DNA of 64,000 bases from DATLGB01 sp038258425 (GCA_038258425.1 JBBSPV010000001.1:1-64000); one strand, 5' to 3'. Shown: positions 1 through 9,397, counted from the first letter of the stretch. The notes: generated by a model not told the origin, from the sequence alone. Program-made: numbers and translations.

Positions 1-287
<287 letters not shown>

Positions 288-590
288 ATGGCCGACCCCC
301 CCGCCCCGCCGACCGACCGCGAGATCGGTGCCTTCGTCGAGGAGCTGCTGCGCACGAGCGTCATGCTGTGCGGGCTCTTCGACGAGCTCTACGAGACCGT
401 CCCTCCCGACGCGTTCGGCGACGAGGCGCCCGGCGACGTGCTGCTCGAGATGTTCGCCGGCTCGATGCATCCGGTCGCGGCGGCCGCCGGCGCCGCGACG
501 CTGCGCGAGGCGACGGCGCTGGTCGGCGGGGTCGGGGACCGCGTGCTCGACGACCTGCGCGCGGCGGCGACGCTGGCACGGGAGGAGTGA
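288..590 (+). CDS. small acidic hypothetical protein (100 aa)
   Basis: I do not recognise this family. The ATG at 288 is chosen because a strong ribosome binding site (aggagggg, 279-286) lies just upstream; a longer reading frame from 177 has no such signal. The product is acidic at the N-terminus (Asp/Glu-rich helix around residues 8-45) and Ala/Arg-rich toward the C-terminus, with no signal peptide, membrane span or Cys motif. It looks like a small soluble helical protein. It stands alone: the next gene is on the other strand. Codon use resembles the neighbours, so it is probably real, but no function can be given. Confidence 0.55.
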   Translation: MADPPAPPTDREIGAFVEELLRTSVMLCGLFDELYETVPPDAFGDEAPGDVLLEMFAGSMHPVAAAAGAATLREATALVGGVGDRVLDDLRAAATLAREE

Positions 591-687
591 GCGTGGGCGC
601 TGCGCCATGCTGGTCGGGTGACCTTGCGCGCGCCGGCGCGGGCGGTGGACTGGCCGCAGCGCCGGCTCACCGACGTGCTCGCCGAGC

Positions 688-724
688 CGGCGGCCGCCCC
701 GGGCTGAGCCGCCGGCGGCCGCCG
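688..724. terminator. GC-rich hairpin after the 725-1561 hydrolase
   Basis: An 11-bp perfect inverted repeat (688-698 with 714-724, 15-nt loop) sits directly against the stop codon of the minus-strand hydrolase. There is no T tract, as is common for actinobacterial terminators. It could end transcription from both sides. Confidence 0.5.
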
Positions 725-1561
725 TCAGGCGCCGAGGAAGCGCACCAGCGCGGCGTTGAACTCGTCGGCGTGGGTGAGGTTGAGGCCGTGCGGGCCGCCC
801 TCCACGAGCACGAGCTCGCTGTCGGCGAGCACCTCGTGACTGCGCTCGCCGCTGACCTCGAACGGGACGATGGCGTCCGCGTCGCCGTGGATGACGAGCG
901 TCGGCACGTCGATCTTCTCGAGGTCGGCGCGGAAGTCCGTGCGCCCGAAGGCCGCGATGCAGTCCAGCGTGCCCTTCGGCGAGGCGAACGCCGCGATCTG
1001 GCGCGCGTAGTCGCGCTGCGGCTCGCTCACGAGGTCGTCCTGCTCCCCGGCCGCGAAGAAGCCGTGGAGGAAGCCGTCCAGGAAGGCGAGCCGGTCGCCC
1101 CTGACGCCACCCTCGAACGTCGCGATGGTCGCGTCGTCCAGCCCGCCGTCCGGGTTGTCGTCGGCCTTGTAGAGGTAGGGCGGCACGGCTGCGGCGAGCA
1201 CCGCGCTCGCGATTCGGTCCGAACCGTAGGTGCCGAGGTAGCGGACGACCTCGCCACCACCCATGGAGAAGCCGACGAGCGTCACGTCGCGCAGGTCGAG
1301 GTGCTCGAGGAGCGCCTGCAGGTCGGCGGCGAACGTGTCGTAGTCGTAGCCCGTCCAGGGCTGCGAGGAGGCGCCGAACCCGCGGCGGTCGTAGGTGATG
1401 ACGCGATGCCCGGCCTCGACGAGCGCCGGCACCTGCGCCTCCCACGAGCGGCCGCTCAGCGGCCAGCCGTGGATGAGGACCACCGGGCGACCGCTGCCCA
1501 CGTCCTCGTAGTGCAGCTCGACCGGGGTCTCGTGGTCCGTGCCTGTCGTCAGGGTCGCCAT
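725..1561 (-). CDS. alpha/beta hydrolase, non-haem chloroperoxidase-like
   Basis: A 278-aa alpha/beta-hydrolase of the cofactor-free haloperoxidase/esterase group. Visible landmarks: the HGWPLSGRSWE oxyanion-hole segment near the N-terminus, YDRRGFGASSQP after strand 4, the nucleophile elbow GFSMGGGE (Ser nucleophile), a late Asp (HGDADAIVPF) and a C-terminal catalytic His (EGGPHGLNLTH). These are typical of perhydrolase/chloroperoxidase homologues, which hydrolyse esters and, in vitro, make peracids; the natural substrate is unknown. The ATG at 1561 fits the family's usual N-terminus; an upstream TTG at 1594 is in frame but adds an atypical extension. Cytosolic, single-gene unit with a hairpin after its stop. 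Confidence 0.85.
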   Translation of the reverse strand: MATLTTGTDHETPVELHYEDVGSGRPVVLIHGWPLSGRSWEAQVPALVEAGHRVITYDRRGFGASSQPWTGYDYDTFAADLQALLEHLDLRDVTLVGFSMGGGEVVRYLGTYGSDRIASAVLAAAVPPYLYKADDNPDGGLDDATIATFEGGVRGDRLAFLDGFLHGFFAAGEQDDLVSEPQRDYARQIAAFASPKGTLDCIAAFGRTDFRADLEKIDVPTLVIHGDADAIVPFEVSGERSHEVLADSELVLVEGGPHGLNLTHADEFNAALVRFLGA

Positions 1562-1637
1562 GCTCTGATGCTGATCGCCGCAAGGGCGCGCCAAACGTGC
1601 GGCGGCGGATCATGGCCGGCATCCGTAGGCTGGCGGC

Positions 1638-2735
1638 GTGCGCGTCGCGGCGATCGTCGGAAGCTGCCTCTCGCTCGTCGCCGCCGGCGCGGGCCCGGCC
1701 GCCGCGGCGGACTGCCTGCGCGCGACGCCGCCGGCGCCCACGGCTCCCGCCCGGCACCTGCGCTTCGGCGTCACGCCGCAGCTCGCCGGAAGCGCCGGGA
1801 CGGCCCAGCAGCCGGCGCGCCCGGTCGACCGGAGCAGGACCCTGTCGGCACTGCGGCGGCTGCGCCCGCCGGGGCGCCGGCTCGTCGTCCGGCTCAACCG
1901 GATGTTCTGGTCCGACGGCCGCGCGGGGATCGCTCGCTACGCGCGGCTCGCCGACCGCTACGCGGCGCACGGCTTCGAGGTCGAGCTGCAGGTGCGCTAC
2001 CACCCGCCGGCCGGGCGCGCGGGGGACCTCGACGCGTGGGCGCGCTACGTACGCCGCGTCGTGCGGACCTTCGCCGCCCGACGCGCCGTCGTCGAGCTGT
2101 CCATCACCAACGAGGCCAACCTGCCCGTCTCTCCGAACACGTCGGACGGCTCGTTCCGCGGCGTGGTCGGCGCCCTCGTCCGGGGGATCGTCGCCGCCCG
2201 CCGGGAGGCCGACCGGCTCGGCCGGCGCGACCTGGCGCTCGGCTTCACCTACGCCTACCGCTTCACGCCGGCGTCCGACGACCGCTTCTTCGCCGCGCTC
2301 GGCCGGCGCTCGACGCGAGCGTTCCGCGCCGCGCTGGACCACGTCGGGCTCCAGCTCTATCCCGGGCGGTTCTACCCGCCGGTCACCGCGGACCCCGCGG
2401 GCGACGTGGTGGAGGCGCTGACGCTGCTGCGCTCATGCTGGATGCCGAAGGCCCGGCTGGGCCGGCGCACGGCGATCTGGATCACCGAGAACGGCTACGC
2501 CACGCCCGCCCGTCTCGGCCAGGCCCGCCAGGCCCGCGACGCAACGGCGACGATCGGCGCCGTCGCGCGCTACGCCGGGACGCTGAACGTCACGGACTAC
2601 CGCTGGTTCAACCTCCGCGACAACCGCTCGAGCGGGCCGGGCCTCTTCGACGCCGTCGGACTGCTCTTCGACGACTACGCGCGCAAACCGGCCTTCGGCG
2701 CGATGCGTCGCGCCATCGCGCGGTACGGCCGGTGA
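1638..2735 (+). CDS. secreted glycoside-hydrolase-like TIM-barrel protein
   Basis: A 365-aa exported protein. Residues 1-24 form a signal peptide with an AAA-type cleavage site before Asp25. The body shows features of a clan-A beta/alpha-barrel glycosidase: ITNEANLP, where Glu159 is placed as acid/base, and ITENGYATP, where Glu284 is placed as nucleophile, plus a late DYRWFNLRDN segment. Substrate is not evident. GTG start at 1638. The stop overlaps the start of the following regulator gene (GTGA, 2732-2735), so the two are translationally coupled. Confident that it is a secreted barrel hydrolase-like protein; family number uncertain. Confidence 0.72.
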   Translation: MRVAAIVGSCLSLVAAGAGPAAAADCLRATPPAPTAPARHLRFGVTPQLAGSAGTAQQPARPVDRSRTLSALRRLRPPGRRLVVRLNRMFWSDGRAGIARYARLADRYAAHGFEVELQVRYHPPAGRAGDLDAWARYVRRVVRTFAARRAVVELSITNEANLPVSPNTSDGSFRGVVGALVRGIVAARREADRLGRRDLALGFTYAYRFTPASDDRFFAALGRRSTRAFRAALDHVGLQLYPGRFYPPVTADPAGDVVEALTLLRSCWMPKARLGRRTAIWITENGYATPARLGQARQARDATATIGAVARYAGTLNVTDYRWFNLRDNRSSGPGLFDAVGLLFDDYARKPAFGAMRRAIARYGR

Positions 2736-5700
2736 GCGTCCGTCGGGTGGAACGGGCGCCGATAATCCGAAGCAAGCTGGCCGTTCCTTCGCTCCGTGGC
2801 CACCTGGTCGAGCGCTCTCGGCTCGACCGCCGACTGGCAGATCTCATCTCGCGGTTCTCCGTGGTCTGCGTCGTCGCGACGGCGGGAGCCGGGAAGACGA
2901 CCGCGGTCGTGCGAGCGACCGGGAGCCTCGGCCTGCCGGTGGCCTGGCTGGGGGTCGATGCCTCCGAGACGTCGGCGGGGCGGCTGTTGACCTACCTCGA
3001 GGCGACGCTCGCCCTGCGGGTGCCCGCCGCGGACGGGGTGGCGACGCGGGCGCTGAGGGCCGGCGTCCAGCATCAGGAGGCGGCCGGCCTGCTGGCGGAG
3101 GCGCTCGGCGAGAGCCCCGTGCTGCTCGTGCTCGACGACCTCGAGCGCCTCGTCGACTCCGGCGATGCCTTCGGCGTGATCGAAGGCTTCGTGCGGTACG
3201 CGACGCCGGAGACGAGAATCGTCCTCATCAGCCGGGAGGAGCCGCCGCTGGATTTCGGTCCCACCTTGCTCATGGGCCGCGTCGGGGCGCTTGGCGAGAG
3301 CGAACTCGCATTCACGGTCGACGAGGCCGCGAAGGCCCTTGAGCTCGCTGGTGCGAGCGGCGTCGACCCCGGCGTGGCCGTCGCCGCCACGGGCGGGTGG
3401 GTGGCCGGCGTCGTCTTCGAAGCCTGGCGCTCGGCGCCCGACCTGCCCCTCATCAACGGCGAGGCCGATCCGCTGCACGGTTACCTGTCGTCCGGCATCC
3501 TGGCCCGCCTCGACGCCGCCGACCGCGACTTCCTCGTCGAGACGTCGGTGCTCGACGAGGTCTCGGCCGAGCGCGCAAGCGGGCTCGGGCACCCCGACGC
3601 CGCCCAGCGCCTCGCCTCGCTGCGCGGTCGGCATCTGCCGCTGACCTGGAGGCACTACCCCCTCGCGATGCGTGTCCACCCACGCTTCCGCGAGTTCCTG
3701 CGTGAGCGGCTCGAGCGGCGGGGTGAGGACCTGGTCAGCGCGACGCGGGCCGCGTACGGGCGGCTGCTGGTGAGCGAGGAACGCGACGAGGAAGCGGTCG
3801 AGGAGCTGCTCGCCGGCGGTGCGGATGACGCCGCCGTAGCCGCCGCCGAGCACGCCATCATCCCGGTCCTCGATCGGCTGGATCTCAACGTCGCACGGCG
3901 CTGGCTGGCCCTCCTCGCCCACGTCCGGCCCCTCGCGTCCCCACGCTTGACCACCGCGGAGCTCATGCTCCTGATCGCTTCAGAGGAGTACGCGCGGGCG
4001 ATCGAGGTGTCCGATCGACTGCACGCCCTCGGACGGCGGGACGAGGTCGCGCGCTCCTCTCCGCGGGCGGCGGCGCTCATGGCCTGGTGCGCCTTCCACG
4101 CCGGCCGCCTGGACGACGCTCGAGGCGTGCTCGAGCGCGCCGAGCGCACGAGCGAGACCGCGGCCATGTGGTACTGCCTCTCGCTGGCCGACACCGAGGC
4201 CGAGGACGCGGCCGCGCTCGCCGCGCCGATCACGGGCGGGCCGCTCGACGCCCTCGTCATGCGCGTCGACTACTACCACGGGTTTCTCGATCGCCTGCTG
4301 GTGGACGCGCAGAAGCCCTGGACACGGGATGTCGCCGCGGCGTGGAGGGTCGGGGCGCTGATCGCTCTCGGTCGCACGGAGGAGGCGGTGGAGCTCTTCG
4401 AGTCGACGCGCCGGGCCCGCCGCAGCACGTGGTTGTCGGCCGTGGCCGCTGCCGATCTGCTCTACGAACTGGGCCGCAAGGAGGAGGCACGGCGCGCGCT
4501 CGACGGCGCGGGCGACCTGGTGAACGCGACCGGGTCGCGGCTGTTGCAGGCGCTCTCAGACGCCATCGAGGCGAAGCTCCAGCTCCGGCACCGGCGCGAC
4601 GTCCCGGCCGGCCACGCCGTGCTCGATCGCCTCGACGCGCAGCCGTGGGTTGCGGACTACGCGTTCCTGCGCGAGCAGTCAGCGGCCTGGCGCGGCCTCG
4701 CGTTGCTCATGGAGAACCGCGACGACGAGGCGCTCGGCGTCCTGCGCGCCACCGTCGCGAGCATGCAGGCCGGTCATCGCCTGCTCTACCTGCCGACGGC
4801 TGCGACGTACCTGGCCGAGGCCGAGTGGCGGGCCGGCGACGAGGAGGCCTCGGACGAAGCCGTCGAGGTCGCGCTGGACGCGAGCGAGCGGATGGGCTCC
4901 CGCCACGTGCTCCTGCAGGCGCTACGCGACTTCCCGACCGTCGCCGCCCGTCGCATCGATGCCGAGCCGAGCGGCGCATCGCGCTGGCACCGCCTGGGGC
5001 GCGCGCTGCGCGCCGAGCGCGTCGAGCTCTCCGGTGTCCTCCCCGCTCGCATCCTGGTGCGGGAGTTCGGACAGCTTTCCGTCGAGGTCGACGACCGACC
5101 GGCTCCTCTGCGGCTGACCAAGAGTTGCCTCCTCCTGGCGTACCTGGCCACGACGGCCGACCGTGCCGATCGGAGGAGCCGCGTGCTCGAGGCGCTCTTC
5201 GACGCGGGCCGCGACGGCTCGGTGGCCGCCTACCTGCGCCAGGCCGCGCATCGCGCACGCCAGGTACTTCCGGAGGGCGTCTTGCTCGAGCTCACCGCGG
5301 ACTCGGTCACCCTGCGACCGCCGCTGGCGGTCGTGAGCGAGTCGGTGCGGTTCGAGGCGCTGCTCGAGGAGTCCCTTGCGCTGCAGGGGCGCGCGCGGTT
5401 CGACGTCCTCGTGCGCGCGCTGTCCGCATGGGACGGCGGCGACTACCTTCCCCGCGTCGACCTGGCGTGGGCGAACGATCGTCGCCTCGGCCTGCAGGCC
5501 GCCCGCGACGACGCGTTGGTCGAAGCCGGGATCCTCGCCTTCGACGCCGGGATGTACAGCGACGCGGAGGAGCTCGCGAGCCGCGCGATCGCCCACGATC
5601 CCGTGCGGGAGGACGCCTGGCAGGTGCGCATGCAGACCATGAGTGCGCTGGGCGACTACCCGGCGGTCCTGCGCGCGTACCGCGAATGCGAACGTGAGCT

Positions 5701-5764
5701 GGCGGCCGCGGGCGCCAAGCCGACCGAGACCACGGTGGTGCTGCTCGAGCGGCTGCGACGCTGA
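2732..5764 (+). CDS. large ATPase transcriptional regulator, MalT-like with C-terminal BTAD (SARP-like)
   Basis: A 1010-aa regulator. The N-terminus (IIRSKLAVPS, then RLDRRLADLI) matches the start of MalT/LAL proteins, followed by Walker A ATAGAGKTT (49-57) and Walker B-like VLLVLDDLERL. A long helical middle (about 330-750) has TPR-like pairs (EEAVELFESTRR, EEARRALDGAG). The C-terminal ~240 residues form a winged-helix-like segment followed by a bacterial transcriptional activator domain with the classical ending DPVREDAWQVRMQ ... YRECERELAAAGAKPTETT. Instead of the C-terminal LuxR HTH of MalT it carries the SARP-type module. The GTG start overlaps the stop of the secreted glycosidase gene. 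Likely an ATP- and ligand-responsive activator; the target is unknown. Confidence 0.85.
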   Translation: MSVRRVERAPIIRSKLAVPSLRGHLVERSRLDRRLADLISRFSVVCVVATAGAGKTTAVVRATGSLGLPVAWLGVDASETSAGRLLTYLEATLALRVPAADGVATRALRAGVQHQEAAGLLAEALGESPVLLVLDDLERLVDSGDAFGVIEGFVRYATPETRIVLISREEPPLDFGPTLLMGRVGALGESELAFTVDEAAKALELAGASGVDPGVAVAATGGWVAGVVFEAWRSAPDLPLINGEADPLHGYLSSGILARLDAADRDFLVETSVLDEVSAERASGLGHPDAAQRLASLRGRHLPLTWRHYPLAMRVHPRFREFLRERLERRGEDLVSATRAAYGRLLVSEERDEEAVEELLAGGADDAAVAAAEHAIIPVLDRLDLNVARRWLALLAHVRPLASPRLTTAELMLLIASEEYARAIEVSDRLHALGRRDEVARSSPRAAALMAWCAFHAGRLDDARGVLERAERTSETAAMWYCLSLADTEAEDAAALAAPITGGPLDALVMRVDYYHGFLDRLLVDAQKPWTRDVAAAWRVGALIALGRTEEAVELFESTRRARRSTWLSAVAAADLLYELGRKEEARRALDGAGDLVNATGSRLLQALSDAIEAKLQLRHRRDVPAGHAVLDRLDAQPWVADYAFLREQSAAWRGLALLMENRDDEALGVLRATVASMQAGHRLLYLPTAATYLAEAEWRAGDEEASDEAVEVALDASERMGSRHVLLQALRDFPTVAARRIDAEPSGASRWHRLGRALRAERVELSGVLPARILVREFGQLSVEVDDRPAPLRLTKSCLLLAYLATTADRADRRSRVLEALFDAGRDGSVAAYLRQAAHRARQVLPEGVLLELTADSVTLRPPLAVVSESVRFEALLEESLALQGRARFDVLVRALSAWDGGDYLPRVDLAWANDRRLGLQAARDDALVEAGILAFDAGMYSDAEELASRAIAHDPVREDAWQVRMQTMSALGDYPAVLRAYRECERELAAAGAKPTETTVVLLERLRR

Positions 5765-5839
5765 CGGGCGGTTTCGGGTCGATTAACGGCCGTGGCGCAC
5801 GCTGACGGTTCGTCAGGCCAGCGTCCTCAAGGAGTCCCG

Positions 5840-6487
5840 ATGTCCACTGCCGAAGAAGCCGCAACGATCGCGAGCGACCATGACAGCCTGCAGGAGGTCC
5901 TCGACTTCCTCGTCACCGAGGAACAGCTCGGCGTCACGTTCGTGAGCGCCGCGGTGGAGCGGTCGGCGGGGACGCCCTCCGAGGCCTTCGCACCGGTCCT
6001 GCGCAACGCGGTGACCCAGGAGTTCCACCACGTCGAGGCGTTGAAGAAGGCCGGCGGCCGGGCGCTCACGACCTCGTACTGGTTCCCTGACGCGGCGTTC
6101 GACAACGGCGGGGTCGGACTCTTCTCCACGCTGGAGGTCGTCGAGACCGTGGAGATCAGCCTCTACCTGCTGGGCGTCAGCGCCTTCGCGCGGGCCGGCG
6201 AGGACTTCGGCGCTCGCCTGTGCGCCGAGGCGATGGGCACGGAGGCGGTCCACCGCGCGCTCGTCCGCTTCGCCCAAGGAGAGCTCGGCAAGGACGTCGG
6301 CGTCCCCAACGACGTCGGCTTCGAGAACTTCGACTGGCGCAGCGTCGCGGCCGTCCGCCAGGAGCTCGAGCAGCTCGGCATCGGCTATGGCGAACAGGGC
6401 CTGGGGGCCGGCCGCTTCTACGAATACCCCGGCGATCCGCTCGCAAGCGGCGTCGGCACCGCCGTCAGCCACACCACGCCGGCCTGA
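5840..6487 (+). CDS. ferritin-like domain protein
   Basis: A 215-aa ferritin-like four-helix protein. The helix 1 segment FLVTEEQLGVTFV and the following VTQEFHHVEALKKAGG give E...ExxH metal-ligand spacing; a second pair lies in the half containing VETVEISLYLLGV and EAMGTEAVHRALVRFAQGE. This is the pattern of the Ferritin_2/DUF4439-like families; most members are uncharacterised and the metal is unknown. There is no signal peptide. ATG 5840 has a good ribosome binding site (aaggag, 5829-5834). The following hydrolase gene starts 3 nt after its stop, so the two probably form one transcript. Confidence 0.75.
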   Translation: MSTAEEAATIASDHDSLQEVLDFLVTEEQLGVTFVSAAVERSAGTPSEAFAPVLRNAVTQEFHHVEALKKAGGRALTTSYWFPDAAFDNGGVGLFSTLEVVETVEISLYLLGVSAFARAGEDFGARLCAEAMGTEAVHRALVRFAQGELGKDVGVPNDVGFENFDWRSVAAVRQELEQLGIGYGEQGLGAGRFYEYPGDPLASGVGTAVSHTTPA

Positions 6488-6490
6488 CCC

Positions 6491-7285
6491 ATGTCCACCC
6501 AACCCACGCAGGTGCTCTTCATTCACGGCCTCTGGCTGCACGCGAGCTCCTGGCACGCCTGGACCGAGCGCTTCGCGGCGGCCGGCTACGCGCCGTCCGC
6601 CCCGGGCTGGCCCGGCGAGCCGGACAGCGTGGCCGCGGCTCGCGCAGAGCCCGAGCGCCTGGCCGGGCACGGCCTCGACGAGGTCGTCGACGCGTACGCC
6701 GCGAAGATCGACGGCACGGATCCGATCCTCATCGGCCACTCGTTCGGCGGGACGATCGTCGAGAAGCTGCTCGGCCAGGGTCACGGGCGCGCCGGGATCG
6801 CCATCGATGCCGCCCCGATCAAGGGCGTCCTGCCCACGCCGATCTCAGCCCTGCGCTCGGCGTTCCCCGTGCTCAAGAACCCGGCCAACCGCCATCGCGC
6901 CGTGTCGCTGAGCCCCGAGCAGTTCCGCTACGCGTTCGGCAACGCGATCGCACCCGAGGAGTCCGACGCGCTGCACGAGCGCTGGTCCATCCCGGCGCCC
7001 GGCAAGCCGCTCTTCCAAGCCGCGACGGCCAACTTCACGCCCCACTCCGAAGCTGCGGTCGACACACGCAACACCGACCGCGGGCCGCTGCTCCTCATCG
7101 CCGGCGGCCGCGACCACACCGTCCCCGACGCGGTGACGAGGTCGACGCTCAAGCAGTACCGGCACTCCACAGCGGTCACCGATCTCGTCGAGCTCGAAGA
7201 CCGCGGCCACTCGCTCGTCATCGACTCGGGCTGGCATGACGTCGCCGACGCCTGCCTCGGTTGGCTGCGCGAGCAGGGCCTGTAG
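6491..7285 (+). CDS. alpha/beta hydrolase
   Basis: A 264-aa alpha/beta-fold hydrolase. Oxyanion segment VLFIHGLWLHASSW, nucleophile elbow IGHSFGGTIVE (Ser), acid Asp in LLLIAGGRDHTVPD and the C-terminal His of EDRGHSLVIDSGW form a complete catalytic triad in the right order. Length is normal. Likely a cytosolic esterase or lactonase with unassigned substrate. It follows the ferritin-like gene with a 3-nt gap, and its TAG stop directly abuts the last base of the convergent tRNA-Ser. Confidence 0.85.
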   Translation: MSTQPTQVLFIHGLWLHASSWHAWTERFAAAGYAPSAPGWPGEPDSVAAARAEPERLAGHGLDEVVDAYAAKIDGTDPILIGHSFGGTIVEKLLGQGHGRAGIAIDAAPIKGVLPTPISALRSAFPVLKNPANRHRAVSLSPEQFRYAFGNAIAPEESDALHERWSIPAPGKPLFQAATANFTPHSEAAVDTRNTDRGPLLLIAGGRDHTVPDAVTRSTLKQYRHSTAVTDLVELEDRGHSLVIDSGWHDVADACLGWLREQGL

Positions 7286-7373
7286 CGGAGAGGGAGGGAT
7301 TCGAACCCTCGAATGGGGATTACCCATTACACGAGTTCCAGTCGTGCCCGTTCAACCGCTCCGGCACCTCTCC
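7286..7373 (-). tRNA. tRNA-Ser (GGA)
   Basis: On the minus strand the 88-nt sequence starts GGAGAGG and ends CCTCTCC plus discriminator G, giving a 7-bp acceptor stem. The D arm, the anticodon stem CACGA/TCGTG with loop CTGGAAC (anticodon GGA), a long variable arm and the T-loop GGTTCGAATCC are all present. The long variable arm and the anticodon identify class II tRNA-Ser reading UCC/UCU. CCA is not encoded. Its 3' end touches the stop codon of the convergent hydrolase gene. Confidence 0.96.
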
Positions 7374-7410
7374 TGGATCGGCGCCAGAGGGTAGCCGCAC
7401 GCCCGCGTCC

Positions 7411-8607
7411 TCAGATCGCCCAGACGCCGCCGACCAGCACCGGCACCCGCTCGCCCCCGCCGGTGACCCCGGTCACGGTCAGCTCCGGCGAGCCGATCAT
7501 GAAGTCGATGTGGATCTCGGACTCGTTGACCCGGCCGGCTTGCGCCTCGTCCGCGGTGAACGGGAAGCCGACGCCGAAGGCGACGTGGCTCGCCGCGTTC
7601 TCGTCGAGCAGCGTGTCGTAGAAGACGGTGTCGAGCTTGCCGATGCGCCCCTGGTCGTCGACGAGCGCGGCCTCGCCGAGGCGCGCGGCGCCCGGGTCGC
7701 GGGCGACGATCGTCCGCATGGTGTCCTGCGCGGTCGAGGCGGTGATCTCGACGGCGCGGCCCTCCTCGAAGCGCACCTCGAGGTCCTCGACGACCGTCCC
7801 GTCGATGAGGACGAGCGGCTTGGACGCCGCCACGACGCCGGAGGTCCGCGCCGGATCGGGGCTCGTGAAGACCTCCTCCGTGGGGATGTTGGCCAGGTGC
7901 GTGACGCCGTCGACGGTCTGCATCGCTCCGGAGATCCAGCTCGAGCCGGGCAGCAGCCCGATCGTCAGGTCGGTGCCCGGGCCCTCGTAGTGCAGGGCGT
8001 CGAAGCCGCGGTCGGACAGGCGCCGGCCGGCGGTCTCGAGCTGGGCGCGCCGCGCCTCCCAGGCCGCCGCGGGGTCGGCCTCGTCGAGCCGGCAGACGTG
8101 CTCGATCTGCTCCCACAGGCGCTCCAGTGCCGCGTCCGGCTCGAGGTCGGGGTGGACGAGCGCCGCCCAGGCGGCCGTCGGGCACGGGACGATCGACCAG
8201 TTGCACAGCCGCCGGCCGAGCACGACGCTGGACTCCTTGATGGCCGGCAGGTTGTCGCGCCCGGCGCGGACCGGGTCGAGGCCGTCGAGGGCGCCCGGCA
8301 CGGACGGGCCGGAGAAGGCGATGCGGGCAGCGTGCTCCTCGCCGAGTGCGAGCATCCGCTGCCCGTACCAGGGCGGGACGTAGTCGAGCGTCTCGTCACG
8401 GGCGTGGGCGACGCGGGCGCGCTTGACCCACGGGTCGAACCACTGCACGTCGACGAAGCGGGCACCGGCGCGGTAGGCTGCCTCGGCGGCCGCGCGCGTG
8501 AGCGGCTCCTTGCCCGGCTCGCAGCCGACGGACACGATCTGGTCCGGCTGCACGTTGGCCCCGACGCGGACCACGAGGTCGGCCAGCCTGGCGTAGCGCT
8601 CGTCCAT
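7411..8607 (-). CDS. aminopeptidase, M29 (thermophilic) family
   Basis: A 398-aa metallo-aminopeptidase of family M29 (AmpS/aminopeptidase T). The N-terminus ARLADLVVRVGANVQPDQIV is typical, and the C-terminal catalytic half shows NIPTEEVFTSPDPART (metal-ligand Glu), the DTVFYDTLLDENAASHVAFG segment and NESEIHIDFMIGSPEL with His and Asp ligands. Family members remove N-terminal residues from peptides using a dinuclear Co/Zn/Mn site. Length matches the family (about 400 aa). Cytosolic, no signal peptide. The next gene downstream on this strand is the tRNA-Ser, 37 nt away. Confidence 0.92.
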   Translation of the reverse strand: MDERYARLADLVVRVGANVQPDQIVSVGCEPGKEPLTRAAAEAAYRAGARFVDVQWFDPWVKRARVAHARDETLDYVPPWYGQRMLALGEEHAARIAFSGPSVPGALDGLDPVRAGRDNLPAIKESSVVLGRRLCNWSIVPCPTAAWAALVHPDLEPDAALERLWEQIEHVCRLDEADPAAAWEARRAQLETAGRRLSDRGFDALHYEGPGTDLTIGLLPGSSWISGAMQTVDGVTHLANIPTEEVFTSPDPARTSGVVAASKPLVLIDGTVVEDLEVRFEEGRAVEITASTAQDTMRTIVARDPGAARLGEAALVDDQGRIGKLDTVFYDTLLDENAASHVAFGVGFPFTADEAQAGRVNESEIHIDFMIGSPELTVTGVTGGGERVPVLVGGVWAI

Positions 8608-8644
8608 GCGCGCGGAGCATACGGACGGGCGGAAGACCGGGGCG

Positions 8645-9397
8645 TCAGGAGGGCCCGGCCGCCCGCGCCTGCGCGACCGCCGCCTCCACGCCGGCCGTCC
8701 ACGGCGGTCCGTGACCGGTCAGCAGCGTCCCGGCCGCCGTGTCGGCGACGCCCTGCAGCGACGCGAGCGCCTGCCGGCTGTCGGCGGTGGCGGCGCCGGA
8801 GACGATCTGCGGCCCGTGCCCGCCCGTGTACGGGTTGAAGGTCACCAGCGCGTCGCCGGCGATCATCGTCGCGCGGTCCGGGAAGTGCAGGCCGACGTGG
8901 CCGTGCGTGTGGCCCGGCGTGAAGACCGGCAGCGGGGCGCCGGGGACGTCGAGCGGGCCGTCCAGCTGCGAGAAGCCCCGGACCTCCCGGATCCCGCGCG
9001 TCACCTGCCGGCCCTTGGCGATCATGGTCGCGAGGACGAGGTCGGCCTTCGGGTAGCGCGCCTGGCGCAGCACGGAGTGCTCGTGCTCGTAGTGGAGCGG
9101 ATGGCGGCTGAGCGACACGTCGCGCTCGTGGACCCAGACCGGCACGCCGCGCGTCCAGCGCAGGCGCTCGGCGAACCCGACGTGGTCGAAGTGCGCGTGG
9201 GTGAGCACGAGCGCCTCGACGTCGTCCAGGCTCCGCCCGAGCGCCCGCAGCGCCCGTCGGAACGCCAACCAGGACGCGGGCAGGCCGGCGTCGACGACCG
9301 TCAGGGCGCGGCCGCCGTCGTCGGCCTCGACGAGGTAGAAGTTGGTGAACGCGTCCTCGACGCGATGGATGCCTGGTGCGACGTCGCGGTGCAGCAT
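8645..9397 (-). CDS. MBL-fold metallo-hydrolase
   Basis: A 250-aa metallo-beta-lactamase-fold hydrolase. It has the metal motif LVLTHAHFDHVGF (HxHxDH), a further His in TPGHTHGHVGLH, Asp in MIAGDALVTFNP and a final His in LLTGHGPPW, so a complete dinuclear metal site is expected. It resembles the lactonase/glyoxalase-II-like branch, but the substrate cannot be read from sequence. ATG at 9397. Same strand as the aminopeptidase gene downstream (37-nt gap) and the acyl-CoA dehydrogenase upstream, so co-transcription is possible. Confidence 0.88.
   Translation of the reverse strand: MLHRDVAPGIHRVEDAFTNFYLVEADDGGRALTVVDAGLPASWLAFRRALRALGRSLDDVEALVLTHAHFDHVGFAERLRWTRGVPVWVHERDVSLSRHPLHYEHEHSVLRQARYPKADLVLATMIAKGRQVTRGIREVRGFSQLDGPLDVPGAPLPVFTPGHTHGHVGLHFPDRATMIAGDALVTFNPYTGGHGPQIVSGAATADSRQALASLQGVADTAAGTLLTGHGPPWTAGVEAAVAQARAAGPS

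Noticed and set aside
618..707. 29-codon frame after the first small gene
   Set aside because: No ribosome binding site, no conserved features, and it runs into the terminator hairpin.
368..2731. N-terminal extension of the regulator reading frame back to 368
   Set aside because: The frame stays open because of high GC; the extension is Arg-rich and overlaps the hydrolase and glycosidase genes. The family starts near 2732.
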